From an uncultured Saprospiraceae bacterium (GTDB lineage: Bacteria; Bacteroidota; Bacteroidia; Chitinophagales; Saprospiraceae), in contig CALCMJ010000025.1 in assembly GCA_937967615.1 (NCBI GenBank), positions 1 through 63,050 on the forward strand: a stretch of DNA of 63,050 bases. The letters are read 5' to 3'. Positions 36,203 through 45,193 of the stretch are shown piece by piece. Each line of letters begins with the position of its first letter. The first letter of the stretch is position 1. The notes beneath the pieces are model-generated. The model made no database searches. It saw nothing but the letters and a program-made list of their open reading frames with translations, and was not told where the DNA came from. Position numbers and translations under genes: made by a program.

Positions 36203-39200
36203 CTGGATGTTCTTTCAATAATGCTGCTGGTGAATAAAAATCTTCCTTCTGTGCAGTCGCTGCTCTAAGTTCTTTTACATGTTCAGATGAGATGACCGAG
36301 GCTTTGTTACCAAATGCGTTTCGTATATAACTAAGTACGGCAGCTAATTCATCATCATTTAATAAGCCCTTGAATGGTGTCATGGGCACTACTCCCGGAT
36401 ATTGTTTTTTATTGACTTCTATAGGGCCATATAGACCATGCAAACTAAGTTTGATTAAACGATCTTCATTTCCAGTAACCCAGTCTGTTCCTGCTAAAGG
36501 TGGAAATTGAGATGCAATTATACCCTGTCCATCTTTGCCGTGACAAGTTTGGCAATAGCCTTCTCTTTCATAAATCTTTTTCCCCATTTTTAAGAGCGCT
36601 AAATCGTCTCCTTTTAAATGCGATACAATTTCTTCTTCTTTAATTTTTACTTCTGGTTCTCCCGAAATTCTTCCAAGTGATTCAGCATGCGTTTTTATCA
36701 TCCAATCATCCAATGGGAGTTTTAATGCTTCATGGAGAATAGCTAAGGCTTCATCCTTTGTTAACCAACTTGCTGCCGTAATGGCTTCCAATCTAACTCT
36801 ACCATGTGGATCTTGCACTGCTGTCATCAGCATTTCGTTTCGCTTGTCTATCTGATGGCCAGCATATCTGAGCACTCTCGTAGCAGCAGCTCTCGCACGA
36901 TGGTCTTTAGCATTAAGTGCCTTGTTCAGAATTGATTCGTCAATTGCATTGGCCCCCCAACTCACCCATAATGCTTCTATAACATACTGATCATAATTTG
37001 GGGAACCTTCTTCCAATTCTTTTACCCAATTTCTTAGTGCTTTTAGAACTTTATTTTTACTTCGTGCGCGCAACTCTCTACGTGTTCTATATCTTGTTCT
37101 ATACTCTGGCAATTTTAAATTCTCTAATAGTTCAGGGATGGAAGCATCTACGATTTTAGCTGGAGAGACAAGAGGTCGTTCAGGATAAGTAATTCTATAA
37201 ATCCTTCCATGCACATGATCACGTAGAGGATCCCTAGCGTTATGTTGCATATGTCCAATAAGTACATTGTGCCAATCTACAAGATACAAAGAACCATCAG
37301 GGGCAAACTCCATATCGACTGGGCGGAAATTTGTGTCGGTACTTTTAACAAGATCCAGGCGATGCTTTGAGCTATACCCCGTTCCATCCTCTTCCATTGT
37401 GTGCTGCTTTGTTCCTAGAAAACCAATTGTATTATTTATCAATAAATCGCCTTGCACCTCATCTGGAAAATGCCTACTAGATACAAACTCCAGACCCGAT
37501 GTTGGTCGGACTCTGTGTGCTTCTTCCAGGAGACTCTTGGTCATATGATTTGCTTTTCCATACACAGGTTTTCCAGAGCTAGGCATCATCCAACGCACAT
37601 GAGTTGAGGAAGTTTCAGCAAAGAAATTTTGTCCCCATGCATCAAATGCAATACCCCAGGGATTAGGGATTGGTATTTGTGCAGTGCGCTCTAGGTGTCT
37701 GCGTTGTGGATTGTATCTATAAAAGCCGCCATTGGTAGCACGTACTGTTCCATAAGCAGTTTCAATATTACTGTGCAAGAACACGCCCTCACCCATGTAA
37801 ATTGCACCTGAAGGATCAGCACAAAATGCACTGATAGCATGATGCGTATCATGATCATCAAAGCCACTTAATATAATCTCATGTGTATCCGCCTTATCAT
37901 CTCCGTTTGTATCTGACAATAAGACTAAATTTGATCCTTGAGAAAGGTAAACTCCCTCTGGTGCAAATTCAAATCCTATAGGCAAATGTAATCCGTCCGC
38001 GAAGACAGTTTGTTTGTCAGCCCTTCCATCGCCATTTGTATCTTCAAGAATCAATAGCTTATCATTTGGCTTGCTGTCTCCAGGCTTGTAATGTGGATAG
38101 CTAGGCATAACCGCTACCCAAAGTCTACCTTTGTTGTCAAAAGAAAGTTGCACTGGGTTCGCTAAATCTGGAAACTCTGCTTCTGATGCAAAAAGATCTA
38201 TTTCATATCCAGGTGCAACAGTTAGACTTTCTAATGCATCATTGCCATACAGATATTCCTTTTGCGATGTATCTTCAGGATTAAAATTTGTTTTTACAGA
38301 TGGAAGTGTTGAGGTCTTTTGATCTTCAGATTTATAATCCAATTTTACTCCTTTCAATGCGAGATGAATTGCAGAGTCTCGAATGGATGTTAGTTCTCTT
38401 ATCTTTTTTATTTCTGCAGGATAGTTGTCAGGACCAAAAGGATTATACCTTCTACCAAAGACATGGACACCATTAGGTATCTTGAAATCATTTTTCCAAA
38501 ACCAATTTTTTTCTAGTACTGCACTCTTCACCAACTCTTGATGTGTTGTATTTTTCTTTGTCTTTCCAAAAATCTGATTCAATAAAAACGTCGCAAACAT
38601 ATCATGGCCACTTTCATTTAACTGAAAACCATCGCTTGTGTATTTGGAACTTCCTTTAAACCATTTAGACGTTTCAGAAAATGCATCCACACAAGGAATC
38701 CCTTTTTCATTAGCGACACTAATCATCGCATCTGCATATAATTTTAGGTTTTTATTTTCTTCTTGGCCATCAGGAAGGTCTATTTTTTTTGAAGATAAAT
38801 CTTGGAATGCAATTGGAGTGACTAATATAAGTTTAGGAGGAGATTTTGTGTTATACGTTTGGCCCATCGTGTAGTCAATGAATACTGAAATTTCACTTTT
38901 GAAATTCTCTAATCCTTGAGTACCATTAAATGATTCACTGTAACCAAAAAACCCTATAATAATATCTGCTTTTAAATCGTGAAGCCATTCATCTTCAGTT
39001 TTGAAGTGGCCTTCGCTATGTGCACTTTGTGCATATTCTGGATGGAATGTTTCTGCTCCTGGAAATGCCCAGGCCAAATTTCTTCCTGAGTGAGGTCTAA
39101 ATCCTGCTGTGTTGCCAGCATCACACATATTGCGAACAAAGAGAAGGCTATCAGGGTATTTTAGATGTAGTTTTGTTTCAAAATGTCCAAAATTCAACAT

Positions 39201-39332
39201 GCTTGAACAGAGATTACCACCAATCAAAACGATATTGTCATTTTTATCAAGAGATAAAAATCCTTTAGGTTCTGATGTACATGATAGCACGATGCACAGT
39301 GTCAGCAAAAAATACAATTTAATTTTATCCAT
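36195..39332 (-). CDS. PVC-type haem-binding dehydrogenase-like lipoprotein with SGNH, propeller, HEAT and cytochrome c domains
   Basis: The 1045-residue product has a lipobox VLSC (Cys18). An SGNH-hydrolase-like domain spans about 30-255, but the nucleophile block reads GGNLCSS rather than GDS and so may be inactive. A six-bladed glucose/sorbosone-dehydrogenase-like propeller spans about 360-720, with NGDGRADK calcium-like loops and DHDTHHAIS. HEAT repeats span about 740-890. A cytochrome c with CQTCHGKDGQG and PMTPF as Met ligand spans about 905-1000. This is the PVC-type CxxCH architecture. It probably oxidises a sugar or polyol and passes electrons to its own haem. The ThuA gene follows with an 8-bp overlap. 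Confidence 0.88.
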   Translation of the reverse strand: MDKIKLYFLLTLCIVLSCTSEPKGFLSLDKNDNIVLIGGNLCSSMLNFGHFETKLHLKYPDSLLFVRNMCDAGNTAGFRPHSGRNLAWAFPGAETFHPEYAQSAHSEGHFKTEDEWLHDLKADIIIGFFGYSESFNGTQGLENFKSEISVFIDYTMGQTYNTKSPPKLILVTPIAFQDLSSKKIDLPDGQEENKNLKLYADAMISVANEKGIPCVDAFSETSKWFKGSSKYTSDGFQLNESGHDMFATFLLNQIFGKTKKNTTHQELVKSAVLEKNWFWKNDFKIPNGVHVFGRRYNPFGPDNYPAEIKKIRELTSIRDSAIHLALKGVKLDYKSEDQKTSTLPSVKTNFNPEDTSQKEYLYGNDALESLTVAPGYEIDLFASEAEFPDLANPVQLSFDNKGRLWVAVMPSYPHYKPGDSKPNDKLLILEDTNGDGRADKQTVFADGLHLPIGFEFAPEGVYLSQGSNLVLLSDTNGDDKADTHEIILSGFDDHDTHHAISAFCADPSGAIYMGEGVFLHSNIETAYGTVRATNGGFYRYNPQRRHLERTAQIPIPNPWGIAFDAWGQNFFAETSSTHVRWMMPSSGKPVYGKANHMTKSLLEEAHRVRPTSGLEFVSSRHFPDEVQGDLLINNTIGFLGTKQHTMEEDGTGYSSKHRLDLVKSTDTNFRPVDMEFAPDGSLYLVDWHNVLIGHMQHNARDPLRDHVHGRIYRITYPERPLVSPAKIVDASIPELLENLKLPEYRTRYRTRRELRARSKNKVLKALRNWVKELEEGSPNYDQYVIEALWVSWGANAIDESILNKALNAKDHRARAAATRVLRYAGHQIDKRNEMLMTAVQDPHGRVRLEAITAASWLTKDEALAILHEALKLPLDDWMIKTHAESLGRISGEPEVKIKEEEIVSHLKGDDLALLKMGKKIYEREGYCQTCHGKDGQGIIASQFPPLAGTDWVTGNEDRLIKLSLHGLYGPIEVNKKQYPGVVPMTPFKGLLNDDELAAVLSYIRNAFGNKASVISSEHVKELRAATAQKEDFYSPAALLKEHPDE

Positions 39333-39454
39333 TAAAGCTTTTGCTTAATACAAAATGCATTAATTAATTTAAAGTGATGATGGAGAAATAGCTTTTTTTC
39401 TTCTTCTAGATAGTGCTTGGGTTTAAAAGGCGGATTTCTGGTTACTGAATGCCG

Positions 39455-40663
39455 TTAAATTAGTTTGGTATTAAATTTTGAAGATCCCATTAAGGTTCTA
39501 TGCACAGGACATCTATCTGCAATCTCAAGCAGTCTCTTTTTCTGAACATCATCAAGATCGCCAACAAGTTCTATGCACTTATCAAAGTGATCAAGACGTT
39601 TTTCAGACTCTGAGCATCCCTCGCAATCCTCCTTATAAGAGCGATTATATTCCAGATGTACCCTTACCTCCTTCAAGTCCCATTTTTTCCTTCTCGCATA
39701 CATTTGAAGAGTCATCGCAGTACATGCCCCCAAGGCCGAGTTTAAAAGTTCATAAGGAGATGGGCCAAAATCATTCCCTCCAAGGCTTTCAGATTCATCT
39801 GCGATGAGTCCATGTATTCCCGCCATTATTTCCGTTGTATATCCTTTATCTCCTAAGCGTACAGATACTTGCTTCTCAGCTTTGAGTTCATCTTTCTCTG
39901 GCAGAGGAATGTAGCGCTTTACCCAAGTTGAAATTACATTTCCTGCATAAAACGCATCGTCCTTACTTGACAACATATGATCTGCCTTCTCCAGAGTGAT
40001 GAAACTTTTAGGATGCATTGCAGCATGATATATCTTCGCAGCATTTTCTAATTCTACAACTCTATCTTGTGGAGAGTGGAGAATGAGCAGGGCCTTATTT
40101 AAATTTCGAATCACCTCATACATGTTTTTACTCAACAGATCATCCACAAACTGCTTTTTGATCGTGTAGCTTCTCCCTCCTATATTCACTTCAGCAAATC
40201 CATGTTCCTCAATGTCTTTTAATTTATACCCAAACAGATGCGTCACATGCTCAGGTTCTGATGGTGTGCCTATGGTAGCTACTGCATTAATTTCTTCTAA
40301 TTGACTAGCTGCAAATACTGCAGCAGCTCCTCCCAAGGAGTGTCCAATTAATATATTAGGTGTCTCGTAATTTTCTTTTAGGAATGCAACAGCTGCCTTA
40401 ATATCGTTTACATTATCAGTGAACGTAGTTTCTGTAAAATCTCCTTCGCTATTTCCTAGACCTGTAAAATCAAAGCGCAACACTGCAATCCCTTGTAAGG
40501 TCATTGCACGTGCAATATGTTTAGCTGCTGTCAAATTTTTACTTCCAGTGAATGCATGTGAAAACACAGAATATGCTACTGGTTTTGAGCTTAGCGGAAA
40601 TTCAATGACCCCTGCCAAAACAATTCCCTTATTATTCTTAAAACTAACCTTTTGTCTATTCAT
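39455..40663 (-). CDS. Alpha/beta hydrolase fused to an OsmC domain
   Basis: The 402-residue product has two domains. Residues 1-255 are a serine hydrolase with the nucleophile elbow GHSLGGAAA (near residue 108), an Asp in HSPQDRVVE and a His in KADHML. Residues 270-402 are an OsmC-like peroxide reductase with the reactive Cys in GACTAMT and the resolving Cys in RCPVHRTL. The fusion is a known bacterial arrangement. It may release acyl or ester products and detoxify hydroperoxides in one chain. No signal peptide, so it is cytoplasmic. No co-directional gene is close enough to suggest an operon. Confidence 0.9.
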   Translation of the reverse strand: MNRQKVSFKNNKGIVLAGVIEFPLSSKPVAYSVFSHAFTGSKNLTAAKHIARAMTLQGIAVLRFDFTGLGNSEGDFTETTFTDNVNDIKAAVAFLKENYETPNILIGHSLGGAAAVFAASQLEEINAVATIGTPSEPEHVTHLFGYKLKDIEEHGFAEVNIGGRSYTIKKQFVDDLLSKNMYEVIRNLNKALLILHSPQDRVVELENAAKIYHAAMHPKSFITLEKADHMLSSKDDAFYAGNVISTWVKRYIPLPEKDELKAEKQVSVRLGDKGYTTEIMAGIHGLIADESESLGGNDFGPSPYELLNSALGACTAMTLQMYARRKKWDLKEVRVHLEYNRSYKEDCEGCSESEKRLDHFDKCIELVGDLDDVQKKRLLEIADRCPVHRTLMGSSKFNTKLI

Positions 40664-40788
40664 ATACTATATAATGTTAATCCAACAAGGATTCCTCAAT
40701 TCTATCTTAGATAGGTCTTGGTACAAGTGCAACTTCAATCTTTCCCTTCTTATCAATATTTTGATTTACTCCTTGGATACCAATATTA

Positions 40789-42453
40789 CTAATTATGTAT
40801 AAAGATCTTTTTTGTCAAAACCTTAGCTCTCTTATTAATAAATTGTAAGAAATAGATTCCAGAAATGAGATGATCTGCAGATACGCTTACGCGTTTTTCT
40901 TGAATAGAACTTTTTAAACAAAGCTTGCCATTTGAATTAAAGACGCTTAGTTCATACTCATTCTCTCCTTCATGAAATACTTTTAAATTTCCTTGTGTGA
41001 AAAACACATGTAATGCTTCCTCTTTTATTTCTTCTTCTACATCAGTAAACATCTCACAGGGAAGCGGATTTAATTCAATGGGGTCTCCTTGAACAATATT
41101 AATTCCGTTAAAACCAGAAAAATCTTTAGCAAATTTATAAGACCTGAAATTCGATCTATTGCCAGCATTAATTCCTTGCGGCTGTGGTGTGTCTCCTGAA
41201 AGCGGAATAACATAATGCCAAACTATTTCTTTGTTTTCATCAATCTCAAAAATATTTCCAGGCGAACCAGAGTTTACCAGTGTATGTCCATTTGGCAGTC
41301 GTTGTGCATTTGATAAATAAGGAGAATAAAAGTTTTCTCCATTTTCTTCACCATAAATCCATTCCACTTTCTCAGGACCAAAGGATTCTGTAGGCGGTAC
41401 AGGATAAGAGCCATCCGCATTCTGATCAGGATCTAAAATCTCAACTGTTGAATAATTCCCTCCTGGTCTACCATTCCCATTATTAAAGATCATGATCTTC
41501 CCAGCATCCTCACCGTCTGTAATCCAATTTGTACCATGCTGTCCAAATAACTTCTGTTCTGAAATATCTCCACGCTGATATGCAGAGGCATTCCCCCATC
41601 TATATAAAATGTCGCCACCCTTTCCATATCTTCCTCCACTATGACTTGCTGCTTCCTGGGTCGTCGTACTATGATCAATAACCCAGATCTCATCAGAGTT
41701 TCTGACAGAAATTAATATTTGATCCAGGTCTTCATTGTAATCAATTGCATTGAAGTGATTATAATCTAAATCAGAATGTGAATTTGGACTATTAAGTTCA
41801 GGTAAATTAATATCAAACAATTCTGGATGATCTTTTACCACACCATAGTTAGATTTTGAAGGGTCAAAATCCTGGATATAATGATCTTTAATCTGCCACT
41901 CCCAAACTATATTTATTTCATTATGATTTACTGTTTCAAATTCAATGATTCTTTCATTCCATGCATACCCTTGTGGTGCAATCTCATCTGGATCTCTCCC
42001 AAGCTCTACTAATTCATCTTCGTAAACTAGTTTCCAAGTGAGCATTAAAATATTTCCATTAGGCAACATAATTGCATCATGATGTGACAGTTCAGTTTCA
42101 GTATTCAGCTCATAAGACCATACGGTTGTGTTATTCCAAGACACAAGTTCTAGTCCACCCGAATTACTTGCTGAAGTAAAAGGCCCCACTGGCGCAGGTT
42201 TGTACGTACGCATCATTAATCCATTATCAAGGAAGTATGCTGCAAGACCAGGACGTGTTCCCCTATCCCATTGGTTGAGTAAGTTGCCACAGTTATCTAC
42301 CATATAAGCCTTGGTACCGGCAAACGGAGAGAAGAATGTATAGCCATCCAATGCAGTTTCGGATTTAACAATTGTTCCTATCGTTAATTGGGAATTTCCA
42401 TTGTTTTGAGCGAATAATATGAAAACTAATACAGTTAAGAGTGATCCTTTCAT
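40789..42453 (-). CDS. Arylsulfotransferase-family (ASST) protein with T9SS sorting domain
   Basis: The 554-residue product, from the ATG at 42451-42453 (better signal peptide than the upstream ATG at 42495), is exported. The body is an ASST-type propeller with SHHDAIMLPNGNILML, DYNHFNAIDYNED, FGQHGTNWI and NAQRLPNGHTLVNSG; these His residues match the type of site seen in bacterial PAPS-independent aryl-sulfate transferases. The C-terminal 75 residues are a T9SS domain (LSVFNSNGKLCL, ISGIYFLQFI, KKIFIHN). It would act at the cell surface or outside. The sulfate donor and acceptor are unknown, and some family members may only bind. Confidence 0.85.
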   Translation of the reverse strand: MKGSLLTVLVFILFAQNNGNSQLTIGTIVKSETALDGYTFFSPFAGTKAYMVDNCGNLLNQWDRGTRPGLAAYFLDNGLMMRTYKPAPVGPFTSASNSGGLELVSWNNTTVWSYELNTETELSHHDAIMLPNGNILMLTWKLVYEDELVELGRDPDEIAPQGYAWNERIIEFETVNHNEINIVWEWQIKDHYIQDFDPSKSNYGVVKDHPELFDINLPELNSPNSHSDLDYNHFNAIDYNEDLDQILISVRNSDEIWVIDHSTTTQEAASHSGGRYGKGGDILYRWGNASAYQRGDISEQKLFGQHGTNWITDGEDAGKIMIFNNGNGRPGGNYSTVEILDPDQNADGSYPVPPTESFGPEKVEWIYGEENGENFYSPYLSNAQRLPNGHTLVNSGSPGNIFEIDENKEIVWHYVIPLSGDTPQPQGINAGNRSNFRSYKFAKDFSGFNGINIVQGDPIELNPLPCEMFTDVEEEIKEEALHVFFTQGNLKVFHEGENEYELSVFNSNGKLCLKSSIQEKRVSVSADHLISGIYFLQFINKRAKVLTKKIFIHN

Positions 42454-42573
42454 AATTAAATATAAGAAGAAAATTTTAGAGGAAAACTTACACATTCCGC
42501 TTTAAGCTCGACATCTTCACAAAATTATCCATATTTTTATTGCTCGTATTTTGTCGTATTAAACTACTAAGCA

Positions 42574-43746
42574 ATGAAATATTTTAAATACGTAATTCTC
42601 ACGCTATGTTTAGCCGTGCTAGCCGCATGCGGAAGCGACGAGCTAGACCAAGAATTACAGACTCTTCTTTCTGAAGAAATTATACTCCTTGAAAGCAATC
42701 AGTCTGACCCCACCCTTGAAGAATTATATCAGAATTCCGAGATAACAATCTATGGGGAGAAACACTACATGCAAGAGCAGCAAAATTTTATTATCGATCA
42801 GTTGGGCAGTTTAAATGATGCTGGGTATCGTATTATCGTCCAAGAACTTTTCTATAGTTTTAATTGGACTGTGGAGGATTATATAAATGGTGACTTAGAA
42901 GTATTACCAGAATTTCTACTTTATTTTGATGAGACGCTTATAGAGGGTATTAAAACATTCAATGCTACGGTTCCTGATAACCAGAAATTCCAATTGAAGT
43001 ACATGGATATGAATCATTGGAATAGCAATTTGCTAACAAATCTTAATGAGATAGAAAAAATTCTAGGAGAGCAAGATGTTTTTGAAAGTATACAGGATGC
43101 GCTTCCAGGATCTTCCAATTATGATGATAGCTTAGATGCATTGAAGTCTTCAATAGATTCAAATCAGGCAGAATATCTTGCTGCCTGGGGTGAAAAATGG
43201 TATGATAGAATAGTAGATGTTGTGGATTTTGAAATACTATGCCTTGCATGGCGAGATAACGGCAAAAACAAAGAAAAACGTGAACAAACTATGTTTGATC
43301 ATGTAAAAAAGTTCAGAGAAATAAATCCTAACAAAAAAATTCTAATCAATACTGGATCGTATCACGCACAGAAAGAAACATACTCAGGTACGGATATACC
43401 TACTCTTGCAAAAAGGCTCATCCAAGAATATGAGGGAGTAAGCTGCCTTGCCTTTGTAGGTATTAGGGGAGAATCAAAAAGTGGTTTCGATAATCAACAG
43501 ATAGTAAACTTTGATCTGACTAAGTCCACAGATGGAGACAATCTAATCCAAGAGATAGATGCTGCGGCTGGGAATAGAATAGGGTTTTTACCTTTTAGTA
43601 ATTCCTATTTTCAAACCCAAGAAACGAAGATGAGTTATTCTAGTGGCCATCAGGTGATAGCTCCTTTAGGCAAACAGTATGACGGGGTGATAAGCTATCC
43701 AAATATTTCTGTACTAGAAAGCATGAGTAAGTATGATTACAATTAG
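42574..43746 (+). CDS. Lipoprotein of the EreA/ChaN-like (TIKI) superfamily
   Basis: The 390-residue product has a lipobox LAAC (Cys20) followed by GSDE. Residues 55-330 resemble the erythromycin-esterase/ChaN-like fold: ITIYGEKHYMQEQQNF has the GExH signature, IIVQELF the next acidic strand, and NTGSYHAQK a late His/Lys motif. Members include hydrolases and haem/iron-binding proteins; no macrolide-resistance role is implied in a periplasmic lipoprotein. It precedes the frameshifted SUMF1 gene on the same strand by 65 bp. The superfamily call is moderate, the lipoprotein call firm. Confidence 0.68.
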   Translation: MKYFKYVILTLCLAVLAACGSDELDQELQTLLSEEIILLESNQSDPTLEELYQNSEITIYGEKHYMQEQQNFIIDQLGSLNDAGYRIIVQELFYSFNWTVEDYINGDLEVLPEFLLYFDETLIEGIKTFNATVPDNQKFQLKYMDMNHWNSNLLTNLNEIEKILGEQDVFESIQDALPGSSNYDDSLDALKSSIDSNQAEYLAAWGEKWYDRIVDVVDFEILCLAWRDNGKNKEKREQTMFDHVKKFREINPNKKILINTGSYHAQKETYSGTDIPTLAKRLIQEYEGVSCLAFVGIRGESKSGFDNQQIVNFDLTKSTDGDNLIQEIDAAAGNRIGFLPFSNSYFQTQETKMSYSSGHQVIAPLGKQYDGVISYPNISVLESMSKYDYN

Positions 43747-43811
43747 GCATTAAAATATATATTGCACCCTATCAGAGGTGTACTTTCATAGAATAAATCA
43801 ACAATACTATT

Positions 43812-44539
43812 TTGAAAATATTGCCTTCTATCCTATTCTGCTTTGCGTTTATCATGTGTTCTTGTTTTAGCTCTAAATCTCTAATAAATGATAGTTTACT
43901 TAAAGACTTTATAAAACTCAATCCTAGGTCACAAATAAGGAATACAAGGAATTTCTTAATTCGATTAAATCAGAAAATTACGACTTATATTCTCGTTGCT
44001 ATGTAAGGTCTTCTAATTGGCTTAATGACATTGAAGGCTCACCTAATCAGGCATACAAACGGAATTATTTTTCAAATTCGGAGTTTGATAATTATCCAGT
44101 ATTAAACATCCCATTTGAAGGTGCTTTAGAATATTGTAATTGGTTAAATAAAAAGTTTGAAGGTACACAGTATAGCTTTCGCTTACCCAGCAAAACTGAG
44201 TTCCTTTCTTTACTATCTACAGTTGATATAAAATATGATAGCGATAATCCTAAAGATTATTCAGAGTTTAAATTTAATCTCAGATTTGAAGATGATTTTG
44301 CAATCGATGGAGGTTTATATACTATACCAGTAAACAAATCTCTGGATGAAAAAAATTCAGGACAAAATAGGCAGGGTGTATATAACATAGTAGGAAATGT
44401 ACACGAAATGCTATCCTCTGGTCAATATATAGGGGGAAGCTGGTATTCTTTTCCGAGTGAAGTGGCAGAGGCTAATAAACTTACAAAATCGGATAGTAGA
44501 ATAGGATTTCGTTTAGTAATGATTGAGGCCAATAGATAA
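43812..44539 (+). pseudogene. SUMF1/FGE-type lipoprotein interrupted by a one-base frameshift
   Basis: From a TTG at 43812 the first frame gives a lipoprotein signal (FIMCSC) and runs to a stop at 44004. The rest of the family is in another frame from about 43928 to the TAA at 44537-44539. That part reads VTNKEYKEFLNS at once, then EYCNWLNKKFEG, FRLPSKTEFLS, IVGNVHEML, YIGGSWYS and RIGFRLVM, the standard formylglycine-generating-enzyme-like blocks. Restoring one base at about 43926 (CCT-GAG-GTC would give the family's PEVTN) yields 243 codons including the stop. So either a real single-base deletion or a sequencing error is present. GldK/GldJ-type lipoproteins share this fold, but the corrected protein of about 242 residues is shorter. 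Confidence 0.85.
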
Positions 44540-44656
44540 GAGTACAATTGTTGTTTCTATTTAAGAAATACGCATATTCAATAGTAGTTAGAACTCAGAT
44601 TAATTTAACTTTTGAATACTTTAGATTGGCTAACTTTATATAATATCGTATATATT

Positions 44657-45136
44657 ATGAAGTTATTCATCCTCATTACTTTACTATGCATCTCAGCAGA
44701 ATTGCTGAGTCAAGATGCTGATAATGCATGGATGACAAAAGATCCAAGGGTCCAACATACCCTCCATTTAATAGAGCAAGACAGTATGGAACAGGCAATA
44801 CATTATATTCTTCCTCTTTCATTCAGACAATTTAAATTCAGCCATAAAAGATTTGCAAGATTCACTGCAGATATTTTGTCTTCAGTATACCAAGAAGAAT
44901 ATTTAATAACAGAGTTAGAAAAGGCTTTTGAAAATTATGAAAGAAGACATGCGTATTCGTCCGAATATAATAACTACTTCATTCAGTATTTAGGGCAAGA
45001 AATTCAAATTAATATGATGTTCCCTAATGGTGCTACTCTAAGCCAAGAAATAGAAAGGTCACAGTCTGTATTAATGCAAGAGCATCTGTACAAATTTCTG
45101 AAAGAAGATCTTGCTTCAAGAGAGATCAGAAATTAA
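44657..45136 (+). CDS. Small exported protein of unknown function
   Basis: The 159-residue product begins at the ATG at 44657; the longer frame from a TTG at 44612 places 15 residues before an otherwise good signal peptide (cut near ELLSQ). The mature part has helical character with QHTLHLIEQDSMEQAIHYILP, LEKAFENYERR and a C-terminal RSQSVLMQEHLYKFLKED. I recognise no family. It is convergent with the transglutaminase-like operon (57 bp between stops) and has no partner on its own strand. Confidence 0.65.
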   Translation: MKLFILITLLCISAELLSQDADNAWMTKDPRVQHTLHLIEQDSMEQAIHYILPLSFRQFKFSHKRFARFTADILSSVYQEEYLITELEKAFENYERRHAYSSEYNNYFIQYLGQEIQINMMFPNGATLSQEIERSQSVLMQEHLYKFLKEDLASREIRN

Positions 45137-45193
45137 TTATTTTAGATCTCTAAATTCCTCTCATTTTATCCCAACAGAAAGCCAACTCTAACA

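Noticed and set aside
42574..43746. Macrolide resistance by the EreA-like protein
   Set aside because: Only fold-level motifs match and the protein is a lipoprotein outside the cytoplasm; no support for drug resistance.
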